64,000 bases of DNA from NCBI RefSeq assembly GCF_008039565.1, contig NZ_VDUX01000002.1, forward strand, positions 62,001-126,000, given 5' to 3'. The translations under genes and the position numbers were made by a program. Shown one piece after another: positions 1 to 7,580 of the stretch; position 1 is the first letter of the stretch; each line of letters starts with the position of its first letter. The notes beneath the pieces are model-generated. The model saw only the letters and a list, made by a program, of their open reading frames with translations, did not search any database and had not been told where the DNA came from. Source of the stretch: Aeromicrobium terrae. Its GTDB lineage: Bacteria; Actinomycetota; Actinomycetes; Propionibacteriales; Nocardioidaceae.

Positions 1-850
1 CCTGTACGTGAACCACGACCCGATCAACTTCGAGTGCCTGCGGTTCACCTCGCTCGCGCACGTCTACCTCGGCCACGGCGACAGCGACAAGGGCGTCTCG
101 GTCTCCAACCAGGTCAAGGCGTACGACTACTGCTTCCTCGCCGGTCAGGCCGCTCTGGACCGCACCGCCACCCACGTCATGTGGTACGACGCGGCGGCCC
201 GCAGCGTCCTCATCGGCCAGCCGCAGCTCGACGCCGCTCCCGACGTCACGCCCTCGCCCGACCCCGCCGGCCGCAAGACAGTGCTCTACGCCCCCACCTG
301 GGAGGCGTCGCAACCGTCGGTCTCGTACGGATCCGTCGCCGCACTCGGTACGGACCTCGTGCGGGCGCTGAAGGGCACCTACCGCGTTGTCTACCGCCCG
401 CACCCGCTCAACGGCGTGATCGACGCCGCGTACGGCGCGGCCGACGCCGCCGTCCGCGCGCTGGCCGACCGCGTCGACACCGACGTGCCGATCGAGCAGT
501 CCTTCGCGGACGCCGACGTGCTCGTCACCGACGTGTCGGCCGTGCCGCTGAGCTGGCTGCCCAGCGGCAAGCCACTGCTCGTGACCGTCCCGCCGGCGAC
601 CGACCCGTCGAGCCGACTCCTCGAGGTCGTCCCACGACTGTCCGCGGGCGCCGACCACCTCGCGGTGGTCCGCGACCAGCTGGAGCACGACACCGGCCGT
701 GAGGCGCGGGCCCAGCTGGTCGAGCACTACCTCACCGACACCACTCCCGGCGCCGCGACCGATCGCTTCGTCACGGCGTGCGCCGACCTCATGGAACGTC
801 GCGACGCGGCCTGGGCCGAGCGACGCGCGGCCGGCGCCACCGGACCGTAG
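1..850 (+). CDS. CDP-glycerol/ribitol glycerophosphotransferase family protein (TagF/TarL-like), 5' truncated by the window
   Basis: Only the C-terminal 280 or so residues are present. The frame is open back to base 2, so the GTG at 8 is probably an internal valine codon and the true start lies upstream. Motifs HGDSDK, YAPTW and RPHPL and the acidic loop TDVSAVPLSW match the catalytic half of the CDP-glycerol:polyglycerophosphate transferase family, which moves polyol phosphate from a CDP-polyol to a lipid-linked teichoic acid chain at the inner membrane face. The gene at 57753-59018 is a paralogue with the same motifs. The cytidylyltransferase-reductase fusion 2.4 kb downstream supports a teichoic acid role. 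Whether the donor is CDP-glycerol or CDP-ribitol cannot be told from this fragment. Confidence 0.85.
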   Translation, partial: LYVNHDPINFECLRFTSLAHVYLGHGDSDKGVSVSNQVKAYDYCFLAGQAALDRTATHVMWYDAAARSVLIGQPQLDAAPDVTPSPDPAGRKTVLYAPTWEASQPSVSYGSVAALGTDLVRALKGTYRVVYRPHPLNGVIDAAYGAADAAVRALADRVDTDVPIEQSFADADVLVTDVSAVPLSWLPSGKPLLVTVPPATDPSSRLLEVVPRLSAGADHLAVVRDQLEHDTGREARAQLVEHYLTDTTPGAATDRFVTACADLMERRDAAWAERRAAGATGP

Positions 851-852
851 CC

Positions 853-2328
853 GTGGCTGCTACCCCTCCGCGGACCCGCGTGCCCGCCTGGTGGTGGGGC
901 GTGCTCGTCGCGGTCCTGCTCATGGTCGCCGCGCGGCTGCCGTTCCTCGGCGACGCTCCGGGCCGTGACGAGGCCGGCTACCTGCTCGTCGGGCACGGCT
1001 GGGGCGACGGTCCGGCCGTGTACGGCCGTTACTGGGTCGACCGCCCTCCCCTCCTGGTCTGGATCCTGCAGCTCGCCGGCGACGTCGACACCCTGCGGCT
1101 GATCGGTCTCGTCGCCTCGGCCCTGACCGTCGTCGGCGTCGCGTGCGCCGCGCGCATCGCGGCCGGCCGCAGCACCGCGGTGTGGGCAGCGGCCGCCACG
1201 GCGACGTTCTTCGCCGCCCACTGGCTGGGCGTCGCGCGCGTGAACGGGGAGATGCTCGCCGCGCCGTTCGTCGCCTGGTCGATGGCAGCGGCGGCGTACG
1301 CGCTCCTGGGCGACCGGCGTCGTCGCCTTCCTGCTGCCGTGCTCGCCGGAGCCCTCGGCGCCGGCGCGATGCTGGTGAAGCAGACGATCGTCGACGGCCT
1401 CGTCTTCGCCCTGGCCCTCGCCGCGGTGCTGGCCTGGCAGGACCGTCGTTCGCGGCGCGACGTCGGACGCGTCGTGGCGGCCGGTGCCGCCGGCGCCGTC
1501 CTGACCGTCGCCGTCGCGCTGCTCGCGGCGGCCGCCCGCGGCACGACGCCGGTCGAGCTGTTCGACGCCCTCGTGCGGTTTCGCTTCGACGCCGGCGAGG
1601 TCATCCGCCGCTCGGCCAGCGGGGCCACGACGCAGCGCCTCTTCGCCCTGCTCGCCACCTGGGCGGGCAGCGGCCTGGCCGTCATCACCGTGCTGGCGGT
1701 GCGGCACGCCCACCGGTCCCGTGAGCCGGTCCTGCTGGCCGCGCTCGCGACCGTCATCGTCACGTCCGTCACGGCGCTGCTGGGAGGCAGCTACTGGGCG
1801 CACTACCTCCAGCAGCTCGTGCCGGCGATCGGTCTCGCCGCGGGCCTGCTGACGCTGCACCTCCGGCCGCGCGTGGCCACCCTGGCGGCGGCCGCCGTCC
1901 TCGCGGTGACCGTCGGCAACGTGGTCTGGGCGGTGGCGGCCCGCCCGAACCCCGACCAGAAGGCCGAGGTCGTGGGCGCCTGGCTACGCGATGCGTCGCA
2001 GCCGGGCGACACCGTGGTCGTGACGTTCGGCCAGGCCAACATCGTCCGCGAGTCCGGCCTCGACAGCCCGTACCCGTACCTCTGGAGCCTGCCCGTCCGC
2101 ACCCTCGACCCGCGTCTGACCGAGCTCGCCCGGGTGCTCGACGGCCCGGACCGTCCCACCTTCCTGGTGGACTGGTCCCGGCTCGACTCCACCTGGGGAG
2201 TCGACCCCGCGACCGTGCAGCCGATCCTGGACGAGCACTATGAGCGAGTGGCTCGGGTGTGTGGACGCTTCATCTGGATGGATCGCGACGTGAAGAGGTC
2301 GCTCCCAGCGGAGGCGAGGTGCCCGTGA
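853..2328 (+). CDS. GT-C type membrane glycosyltransferase (GT39/ArnT-like)
   Basis: A 491-residue polytopic protein of the lipid-phosphosugar-dependent glycosyltransferase superfamily. The first transmembrane helix (about residues 13-27) is followed by the loop GRDEAGY, in which D39-E40 match the acidic pair that is catalytic in this fold. About ten further hydrophobic segments follow, then a short soluble C-terminal domain. The GTG at 853 was chosen because it lies just after the previous stop (848-850) and leaves the N-terminus directly ahead of the first helix; the longer frame from 778 would add a basic tail inside the upstream gene. It is co-directional with the polymerase gene and its stop overlaps the next start. 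A polyprenyl-phosphate sugar used to decorate an envelope glycan is a reasonable guess; acceptor and sugar are unknown. Confidence 0.75.
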   Translation: MAATPPRTRVPAWWWGVLVAVLLMVAARLPFLGDAPGRDEAGYLLVGHGWGDGPAVYGRYWVDRPPLLVWILQLAGDVDTLRLIGLVASALTVVGVACAARIAAGRSTAVWAAAATATFFAAHWLGVARVNGEMLAAPFVAWSMAAAAYALLGDRRRRLPAAVLAGALGAGAMLVKQTIVDGLVFALALAAVLAWQDRRSRRDVGRVVAAGAAGAVLTVAVALLAAAARGTTPVELFDALVRFRFDAGEVIRRSASGATTQRLFALLATWAGSGLAVITVLAVRHAHRSREPVLLAALATVIVTSVTALLGGSYWAHYLQQLVPAIGLAAGLLTLHLRPRVATLAAAAVLAVTVGNVVWAVAARPNPDQKAEVVGAWLRDASQPGDTVVVTFGQANIVRESGLDSPYPYLWSLPVRTLDPRLTELARVLDGPDRPTFLVDWSRLDSTWGVDPATVQPILDEHYERVARVCGRFIWMDRDVKRSLPAEARCP

Positions 2329-3329
2329 CCACCGACGTCGAGGACCGCCTCCAGACGACGCCGTGGTCGTGGCGCGGCCCCGCGATCGCGCTGTACGGTC
2401 TCGCGTTCGCCACGCTCGTGGTCCTGGTCGGCGTGCCGACGGACCCGTACTCCCTGTTCGCGATCCTCTGGGTCGCCACCATCGCCTGGAACATCCGCGA
2501 CCCCTGGCGTTCCCACCTGCTCTTCGTGCGCGACTGGGGCCCGGTGCTCGTGGGGCTCGTCATCTACCTCTACAGCCGCGGACTCTCCGACGAGATCATC
2601 TCGGCGCCCGTCCACGTCATGGCCCCCATCGACGTCGACCGGTTCTTCTTCGGCGAGCTGCCCACCGTCACGCTCCAGCACGCCTGGTGCGGCGATCCGT
2701 GCCTCTCGTCCTCCTCGCCGCACTGGTACGACGCGGTGTTCACCACCGTCTACTACACGCACTTCGTCACCGGGCTGACGGTCGCCGTCGTGCTGTGGCT
2801 CCGCGACCGCGCCGCCTGGGTGCCGTGGATGCGCCGGTACCTCGTCATCAACTACGCGGCGCTGGTCGTCTACATCGTCTACCCGATGGCGCCACCGTGG
2901 CTGGCCTCCAAGGACGGCTACATCGGCGAGCACGTCGCCCGCCTCACCGGTCGGGGCTGGGACGACCTGGGCCTCGGCGGGTTCCACACCGCGCTGGCAC
3001 GCGTGGGCAATCCCGTGGCGGCGATGCCGTCGCTGCACGCCGGACTGGCCTTCCTCGTCGCGATCTACGGCGTCACGAGGCTCCGCTCCCGCTGGCGCTG
3101 GATCCTGCTGCTCTACCCGGTGCTGATGGGGCTTGCGCTCGTCTACAACGGCGAGCACTACGTGCTGGACATCGCCGCCGGCTGGGTGCTGGCCGGCCTG
3201 GTCATGCTCGGCTGCCGGTGGTGGGAGGAGTGGCGCGGCTCAGGAGCCGCCACCGACGGCGGCGGGACCGTCCTCGCGGCGGATGTCGATGATGTGCCCG
3301 GTCTGCGCGGACAGCAGCACGTCGAGTGA
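2325..3329 (+). CDS. PAP2-family membrane phosphatase / inositol-phosphoceramide synthase-like protein
   Basis: A 334-residue membrane protein with about six hydrophobic segments. It carries PAP2 motifs: MPSLHAG with H238 and GEHYVLDIAAG with H278 and D282, the histidine-aspartate set that forms the phospho-histidine intermediate in lipid phosphate phosphatases. Related proteins dephosphorylate polyprenyl phosphates or transfer polar heads between lipids. The GTG start at 2325 overlaps the preceding TGA (2326-2328), so the two are translationally coupled. The last 90 bp (3240-3329) overlap tail-to-tail with the cytidylyltransferase fusion on the other strand; the overlapped residues lie beyond the last membrane helix and are probably a dispensable tail. 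Substrate unknown; a role in recycling an undecaprenyl carrier for the neighbouring envelope genes is inference. Confidence 0.75.
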   Translation: MTTDVEDRLQTTPWSWRGPAIALYGLAFATLVVLVGVPTDPYSLFAILWVATIAWNIRDPWRSHLLFVRDWGPVLVGLVIYLYSRGLSDEIISAPVHVMAPIDVDRFFFGELPTVTLQHAWCGDPCLSSSSPHWYDAVFTTVYYTHFVTGLTVAVVLWLRDRAAWVPWMRRYLVINYAALVVYIVYPMAPPWLASKDGYIGEHVARLTGRGWDDLGLGGFHTALARVGNPVAAMPSLHAGLAFLVAIYGVTRLRSRWRWILLLYPVLMGLALVYNGEHYVLDIAAGWVLAGLVMLGCRWWEEWRGSGAATDGGGTVLAADVDDVPGLRGQQHVE

Positions 3330-4685
3330 GCGACGCGCCACCTCGCGCGAGTCGAGCAGCGTGCCGGGCGGCTCGTCGCCGAACGCCTTGGTGCGCATCG
3401 GCGTGCCCGTGCGCTCGGGGTTGACGCAGTTGACGCGCACCTCCCCCGCCCACTCGTCCGCCAGTGCCTGGGTGAGGTTCACGACGGCCGCCTTCGCCGA
3501 GGAGTAGAGCGAGTAGCCCTTGCGCCCCCGGGTGTACGACGACGACGTGAACAGCAGCAGCGAGCCGCCGGACGCGGCCAGGTGCGGGTAGAACTCCTGG
3601 GCGATGAAGATCGGCCCGAGGTAGTTGATCTCCGTGGCGGAGAAGATCGTCTCCTCCGACGTCTCGCTCAGCTCGCCGATCGGCAGGACGCCGGCCGTGT
3701 TCACGACGAAGTCGATCCGATCGGACTTCTCGAGCACCGCGGCCGCAGCGGCAGCGACGTCCGCGCGCCGGTCGACGTGGGTGTTCGTGGACGAGCGGGA
3801 GAACGTGTGGACGGTGGCGCCCAGGTCCGCCGCCAGCTCGGCGATGTCGCCGCCGATGCCGTACGAGCCGCCGAAGACGACCATCGTCTTGCCGCTGAGG
3901 GCCTCGCGGTACTGGTCGTCGTCGAGGGCGTCCGGAGCGTCCGCGGAGGCCAGCTGGAAGAGCTTGTCGGCGATGTACACATCGATGGGCTCGGTGACCT
4001 TCATGTTCCGCTCGTGCCCGGCGACGACCGCGATCGGGACCTCCGGCAGGTACCGCAGCACGACGGTGCAGTCGTCCGTGGCGGTGAAGTCCGGGTCCTT
4101 CCACGCCAGCTCGTAGGCCTTGCGGATGACCGAGGCGCGGAAGGCTTGCGGCGTCTGGCCGCGGCGCAGCAGATGCCGCGGCAGCACGTCGGCAATCGTG
4201 TCAGTACCCATCTGCCGCCCAGGGCCCGGCACCCCTGCCGAGCCCTCCGCCACCTGAATGACGGTGTCGGCCGACGGGATGGCGGTGTCGACGGCCTCGT
4301 GCTCGGCGAGCGCCGCGATGCAGTCGTCGATGATCGTCTGCGAGACGAGCGGGCGGACAGCGTCGTGGAACAGCACGTTGCACTCGTCGGGGCCGAGCGC
4401 GTCGAGCGCCCGGCTGGTGGTCTCGTTGCGGGTCTCCCCGCCCTCGAGCAGCTGGGTGACCTTGTCGTAGCCGCCGTTCGCGACGATCGCGCGGACAGGA
4501 TCGAGGTGTCCCGGCGCCATCAGCACGATGATCTCGTCGATGCTCGGCGACGCCTGGAACGCCGCGATGGTGTGCTCGATGATCGTCTTGCCGGCGATCT
4601 TGATGAGCTGCTTGGGGATCGACAGACCCACGCGGGTGCCGGTACCGCCCGCGAGCACGACGGCGACGTTGCGCAGTTCAGTCAC
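3240..4685 (-). CDS. Bifunctional cytidylyltransferase / SDR reductase (CDP-ribitol synthesis type, Bcs1-like)
   Basis: 481 residues in two domains. Residues 1-235 or so are an IspD/TarI-type nucleotidyltransferase with the CTP-binding loop LAGGTGTRVG near residues 12-21 and PKQL after it. Residues 240-481 are a short-chain dehydrogenase with the glycine-rich GGSYGIGGDIAE and a YSSAK catalytic Tyr-Lys pair. This order matches Haemophilus Bcs1, which reduces ribulose 5-phosphate to ribitol 5-phosphate and couples it to CTP. With TagF/TarL-like polymerase genes at 1-850 and 57753-59018 this argues for a ribitol teichoic acid. It is not a stand-alone IspD, because the reductase domain is fused in frame. 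The GTG start lies 6 nt after TAGCCT (4697-4692), so the mRNA is probably leaderless; that hexamer contains the stop codon of the upstream reductase gene. Confidence 0.85.
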   Translation of the reverse strand: MTELRNVAVVLAGGTGTRVGLSIPKQLIKIAGKTIIEHTIAAFQASPSIDEIIVLMAPGHLDPVRAIVANGGYDKVTQLLEGGETRNETTSRALDALGPDECNVLFHDAVRPLVSQTIIDDCIAALAEHEAVDTAIPSADTVIQVAEGSAGVPGPGRQMGTDTIADVLPRHLLRRGQTPQAFRASVIRKAYELAWKDPDFTATDDCTVVLRYLPEVPIAVVAGHERNMKVTEPIDVYIADKLFQLASADAPDALDDDQYREALSGKTMVVFGGSYGIGGDIAELAADLGATVHTFSRSSTNTHVDRRADVAAAAAAVLEKSDRIDFVVNTAGVLPIGELSETSEETIFSATEINYLGPIFIAQEFYPHLAASGGSLLLFTSSSYTRGRKGYSLYSSAKAAVVNLTQALADEWAGEVRVNCVNPERTGTPMRTKAFGDEPPGTLLDSREVARRSLDVLLSAQTGHIIDIRREDGPAAVGGGS

Positions 4686-4691
4686 CCGATG

Positions 4692-4697
4692 AGGCTA
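4692..4697 (-). promoter_or_regulatory. Candidate -10 element overlapping a stop codon
   Basis: TAGCCT ends 6 nt before the GTG of the cytidylyltransferase gene, the spacing of leaderless actinobacterial promoters. Its first three bases are the TAG stop of the siderophore-interacting protein gene, so stop codon and promoter share bases. Confidence 0.5.
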
Positions 4698-5474
4698 TCG
4701 TCCCGCCGGCCGCAGGATCGCGTCGGTCTGCGTGGCCTTCCACTCGCGGAACGACTCCTCGGTGTTGCCCACACGCCAGTAGCCGGAGACCGAGACGTCC
4801 TCGCGCGCCGCGCGTTCCAGCACGTAGGGGCGCACGGTCTTGAGCAGTCCGGCCTCGCCGTGCACGAACGCCTGCACGCGTCCCTCGGGCCAGGGCCAGG
4901 CGCGCACGGCGTCGTCGAGCAGCGTGGTGGTGCCGGCCTCGGCGCGACCGCGGTGCAGCCAGTGGACGTCGACCTGTCCGTCCCACTGGAGCGGCACCTC
5001 GTCATCCGGGCCGCCGATCTCGATGAAGACGGTGGCGGACTGGTCGAGGGTGAGCGACTCCAGCGTCAGGCCGATCGCCGGGATGGCCGCCTCGTCGCCG
5101 ACGAGCAGGTGGTGGTCGGCTGCGGGGTCCGGCCGGTACGCGCCGCTCGGGCCGCGCACGTGGATCACGTCGCCCGGTGCCGCCTCGCGCGCCCACGTGG
5201 CGGCGATGCCGTGACCGTGGGTGACGACGTCGATCCAGAGCTCGCGCCCCTCCGGGTCGAACCTCCGCACGGTGTACGTGCGCATGACCGGGTGCTCCTC
5301 GCGGCCGTAGCCGAACACGAGCTTGACGTACGTGTCGGTGAAGCCCAGGTGCCGCGTCGCGAGGTCGTCGAAGCTCCCGGCGTGGGGGCCGTCGCCAAGC
5401 ACCAGGCGGACCATCGATCGGCTGATCCGACGGGTCTCGAGCACGGTCATCGGGACAGGGGTCGGCTTCGGCAC
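4695..5474 (-). CDS. Siderophore-interacting protein (ViuB/SIP family flavin reductase)
   Basis: A 259-residue cytoplasmic flavoprotein of the ferredoxin-reductase fold. The motif RTYTVRRFD is the FAD-binding RxYxxR element, HGPSGAY-like RGPSGAYRPD follows, and the SIP C-terminal domain carries LLVGDEAAIPAI and FVHGEAG. Family members reduce ferric siderophores with NAD(P)H and release iron. The frame is open far upstream inside the antisense peptidase gene, so the start was chosen at GTG 5474: a -10-like TAGGCT ends 7 nt before it and the N-terminus then matches the family. ATG 5450 is an alternative. It is divergent from the M13 peptidase with 18 bp between starts. No siderophore synthesis or uptake gene is adjacent. 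Confidence 0.85.
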   Translation of the reverse strand: MPKPTPVPMTVLETRRISRSMVRLVLGDGPHAGSFDDLATRHLGFTDTYVKLVFGYGREEHPVMRTYTVRRFDPEGRELWIDVVTHGHGIAATWAREAAPGDVIHVRGPSGAYRPDPAADHHLLVGDEAAIPAIGLTLESLTLDQSATVFIEIGGPDDEVPLQWDGQVDVHWLHRGRAEAGTTTLLDDAVRAWPWPEGRVQAFVHGEAGLLKTVRPYVLERAAREDVSVSGYWRVGNTEESFREWKATQTDAILRPAGR

Positions 5475-5492
5475 GATGTGTAGCCTAACCGC
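5475..5492. promoter_or_regulatory. Divergent promoter with a shared palindromic -10 (TAGCCTA)
   Basis: Only 18 bp separate the two GTG starts. On the + strand TAGCCT (5481-5486) is followed by 6 nt and GTG 5493. On the - strand TAGGCT (5487-5482) is followed by 7 nt and GTG 5474. The two hexamers overlap almost completely, so one near-palindromic -10 appears to serve two leaderless transcripts in opposite directions. Confidence 0.55.
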
Positions 5493-7445
5493 GTGAACCC
5501 AGCCATCGACACCGCGCAGCTCGACCCCGAGATCCGCGTCCAGGACGACCTCTTCCGCCACGTGAACGGCCCGTGGCTGCGCACCGCGGAGATCCCCGCG
5601 GACCGCGCCACCGCCGGGGCGTTCGTCTCGCTGTTCGACGAGGCCGAGAAGAAGGTCCGCGAGATCGTCGAGGGCTGCCGCGACAACCCGGGCGACGACG
5701 AGGCTCGGAAGATCGGCGACCTCTACGCCAGCTTCATGGACGAGGACCGCGTCGAGGAGCTCGGCGCGACGCCGCTGGAGCCCGAGCTGGCCCAGGTCGA
5801 CGCCATCGCCGACGTCGCCGGCTTCGTCCGGACGCTCGGCAGCCTGGAGCGCTCCGGCGTGGGGAGCGTCTTCGCGCTCTACATCGCGCCCGACCGCGGT
5901 CAGCCCGACCGCTACGTCACCCACCTCATGCAGGGCGGGATCGGCCTCCCCGACGAGTCGTACTACACCGGCGACGACTTCGAGCCCATCCGCTCGGCCT
6001 ACGTCGACCACCTCGCCACCATGTTCGGCCTGGCCGGCCTCGACGAGCCCGAGGTCCGGGCGCAGCGCGTCATGGACCTGGAGACCAGGATCGCCTCGCA
6101 CCACTGGGACCGGGTCGCCTGCCGCGACGCCGTGAAGACCTACAACCTCGTGGACCGCGAGGGTCTGGAGCAGCTCCTCCCGCCGTTCGACGTCTCCGCG
6201 TGGGCCGAGTCCGCCGGCGTGCCTGCTGCGGCGGTCGCCGAGGTCGTCGTGGCCCAGCCGTCCTTCCTCGAGGGCCTGGCCACGCTGCTCGTCGACGACG
6301 AGCTCCCCGCCTGGCTCGACTGGCTGCGCTGGCAGATCATCCACGCGGCTGCGCCGTACCTGTCGTCGGCGTTCGTCCAGGCCAACTTCGACTTCTACGG
6401 CAAGACGCTCAGCGGCACCGACGAGCTCCGCCCGCGCTGGAAGCGCGGCGTCGGGTTCGTCGAGGGCGCCATGGGCGAGGCGGTCGGCAAGATCTACGTC
6501 CGCTCGGAGTTCCCGCCGACCGCCAAGGAGCGCATGGGCGAGCTGATCGAGAACCTCGTCGCCGCGTACCGGCAGAGCATCTCCGAGCTGTCGTGGATGA
6601 GCGACACCACCAAGTCCGAGGCGCTGGCCAAGCTCGAGGCGTTCACCCCGAAGGTCGGGCACCCCGAGAAGTGGAAGGACTACTCGGCCCTCGAGACCGA
6701 CCCGGGCGACCTGCTGGGCAACGCCCGCCGCTCGCTCGCCGTGGAGATGGACCGTGAGCTCGCCAAGATCGGCTCCCCCATCGACCGCGACGAGTGGTAC
6801 ATGACGCCACAGACGGTCAACGCCTACTACAACCCGACGATGAACGAGATCGTCTTCCCGGCCGCCATCCTGCAGCCGCCGTTCTTCCACGCCGACGCCG
6901 ACGACGCCGTCAACTACGGCGCGATCGGTGCCGTGATCGGCCACGAGATCGGCCACGGCTTCGACGACCAGGGCTCGCAGTTCGACGGCTCCGGCGAGAT
7001 GCGCAACTGGTGGACCGACGACGACCGCGCCGCCTTCGACGCCCTCACCGCGGCTCTGGTCTCGCAGTACGACGACCTCTCCCCCGAGGGCGCCGACGGC
7101 CAGACCGTCAACGGCTCCCTGACGATCGGCGAGAACATCGGCGACCTCGGCGGCCTCGGCATCGCCTACAAGGCGCTGCAGCTGGCACTCGCGGAGTCCG
7201 GCGAGCCGGAGCCCATCGACGGTCTGACCGCCGACCAGCGGTTCTTCTACTCCTGGGCCCAGGCCTGGCAGGGCAAGGTGCGCCCGGCCGAGACGGTCCG
7301 CCGCCTGACCATCGACCCGCATTCGCCGCCGGAGTTCCGCTGCAATCAGGTGGTGCGCAACCTCGACGCCTTCTACGCTGCGTTCGACGTCACGCCCGAC
7401 GACGCCCTGTGGCTGGATCCGGAGGAACGCGTCGTCATCTGGTGA
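5493..7445 (+). CDS. M13 family zinc metallopeptidase (neprilysin/PepO-like)
   Basis: A 650-residue peptidase, normal length for the family. The zinc site is complete: HEIGH at residues 484-488 gives two histidines and the catalytic glutamate, and GENIGDLGG supplies E547 and D551. The substrate-positioning motif NAYYNP occurs at about residue 446. There is no signal peptide or membrane anchor, unlike eukaryotic neprilysins, so this is probably a cytoplasmic oligopeptidase. The C-terminus ends VVIW, so the tryptophan of the eukaryotic CxxW tail is kept and the cysteine is not. The GTG start is probably leaderless from the shared divergent promoter. Downstream, a 97-bp palindromic repeat separates it from the MFS gene. 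Confidence 0.93.
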   Translation: MNPAIDTAQLDPEIRVQDDLFRHVNGPWLRTAEIPADRATAGAFVSLFDEAEKKVREIVEGCRDNPGDDEARKIGDLYASFMDEDRVEELGATPLEPELAQVDAIADVAGFVRTLGSLERSGVGSVFALYIAPDRGQPDRYVTHLMQGGIGLPDESYYTGDDFEPIRSAYVDHLATMFGLAGLDEPEVRAQRVMDLETRIASHHWDRVACRDAVKTYNLVDREGLEQLLPPFDVSAWAESAGVPAAAVAEVVVAQPSFLEGLATLLVDDELPAWLDWLRWQIIHAAAPYLSSAFVQANFDFYGKTLSGTDELRPRWKRGVGFVEGAMGEAVGKIYVRSEFPPTAKERMGELIENLVAAYRQSISELSWMSDTTKSEALAKLEAFTPKVGHPEKWKDYSALETDPGDLLGNARRSLAVEMDRELAKIGSPIDRDEWYMTPQTVNAYYNPTMNEIVFPAAILQPPFFHADADDAVNYGAIGAVIGHEIGHGFDDQGSQFDGSGEMRNWWTDDDRAAFDALTAALVSQYDDLSPEGADGQTVNGSLTIGENIGDLGGLGIAYKALQLALAESGEPEPIDGLTADQRFFYSWAQAWQGKVRPAETVRRLTIDPHSPPEFRCNQVVRNLDAFYAAFDVTPDDALWLDPEERVVIW

Positions 7446-7457
7446 GCCCATCACGAT

Positions 7458-7554
7458 GGTCGAGTGCGCCCGCGAGCGCCAGCGAGCTGGGCGTGTATCG
7501 AGACCACCAGCAGTGATCTCGATACGCCGCCTCGTTCCTCGGCGGCACTCGATC
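7458..7554. repeat. REP-like palindromic intergenic repeat, copy A
   Basis: A 97-bp element bounded by GGTCGAGTGC (7458-7467) and GCACTCGATC (7545-7554), an imperfect inverted repeat, with an inner pair GTATCGAGACC (7495-7505) and GATCTCGATAC. Its left half matches the element at 48114-48232 with about three differences over 50 bp. It lies between the M13 gene and the MFS gene and fills most of that gap. Confidence 0.75.
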
Positions 7555-7580
7555 ACCGGGAATGCACGCTACTCTCCGGT

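Noticed and set aside
3240..4685. A stand-alone IspD of the MEP isoprenoid pathway
   Set aside because: The SDR domain is fused in frame and the surroundings are teichoic acid genes.
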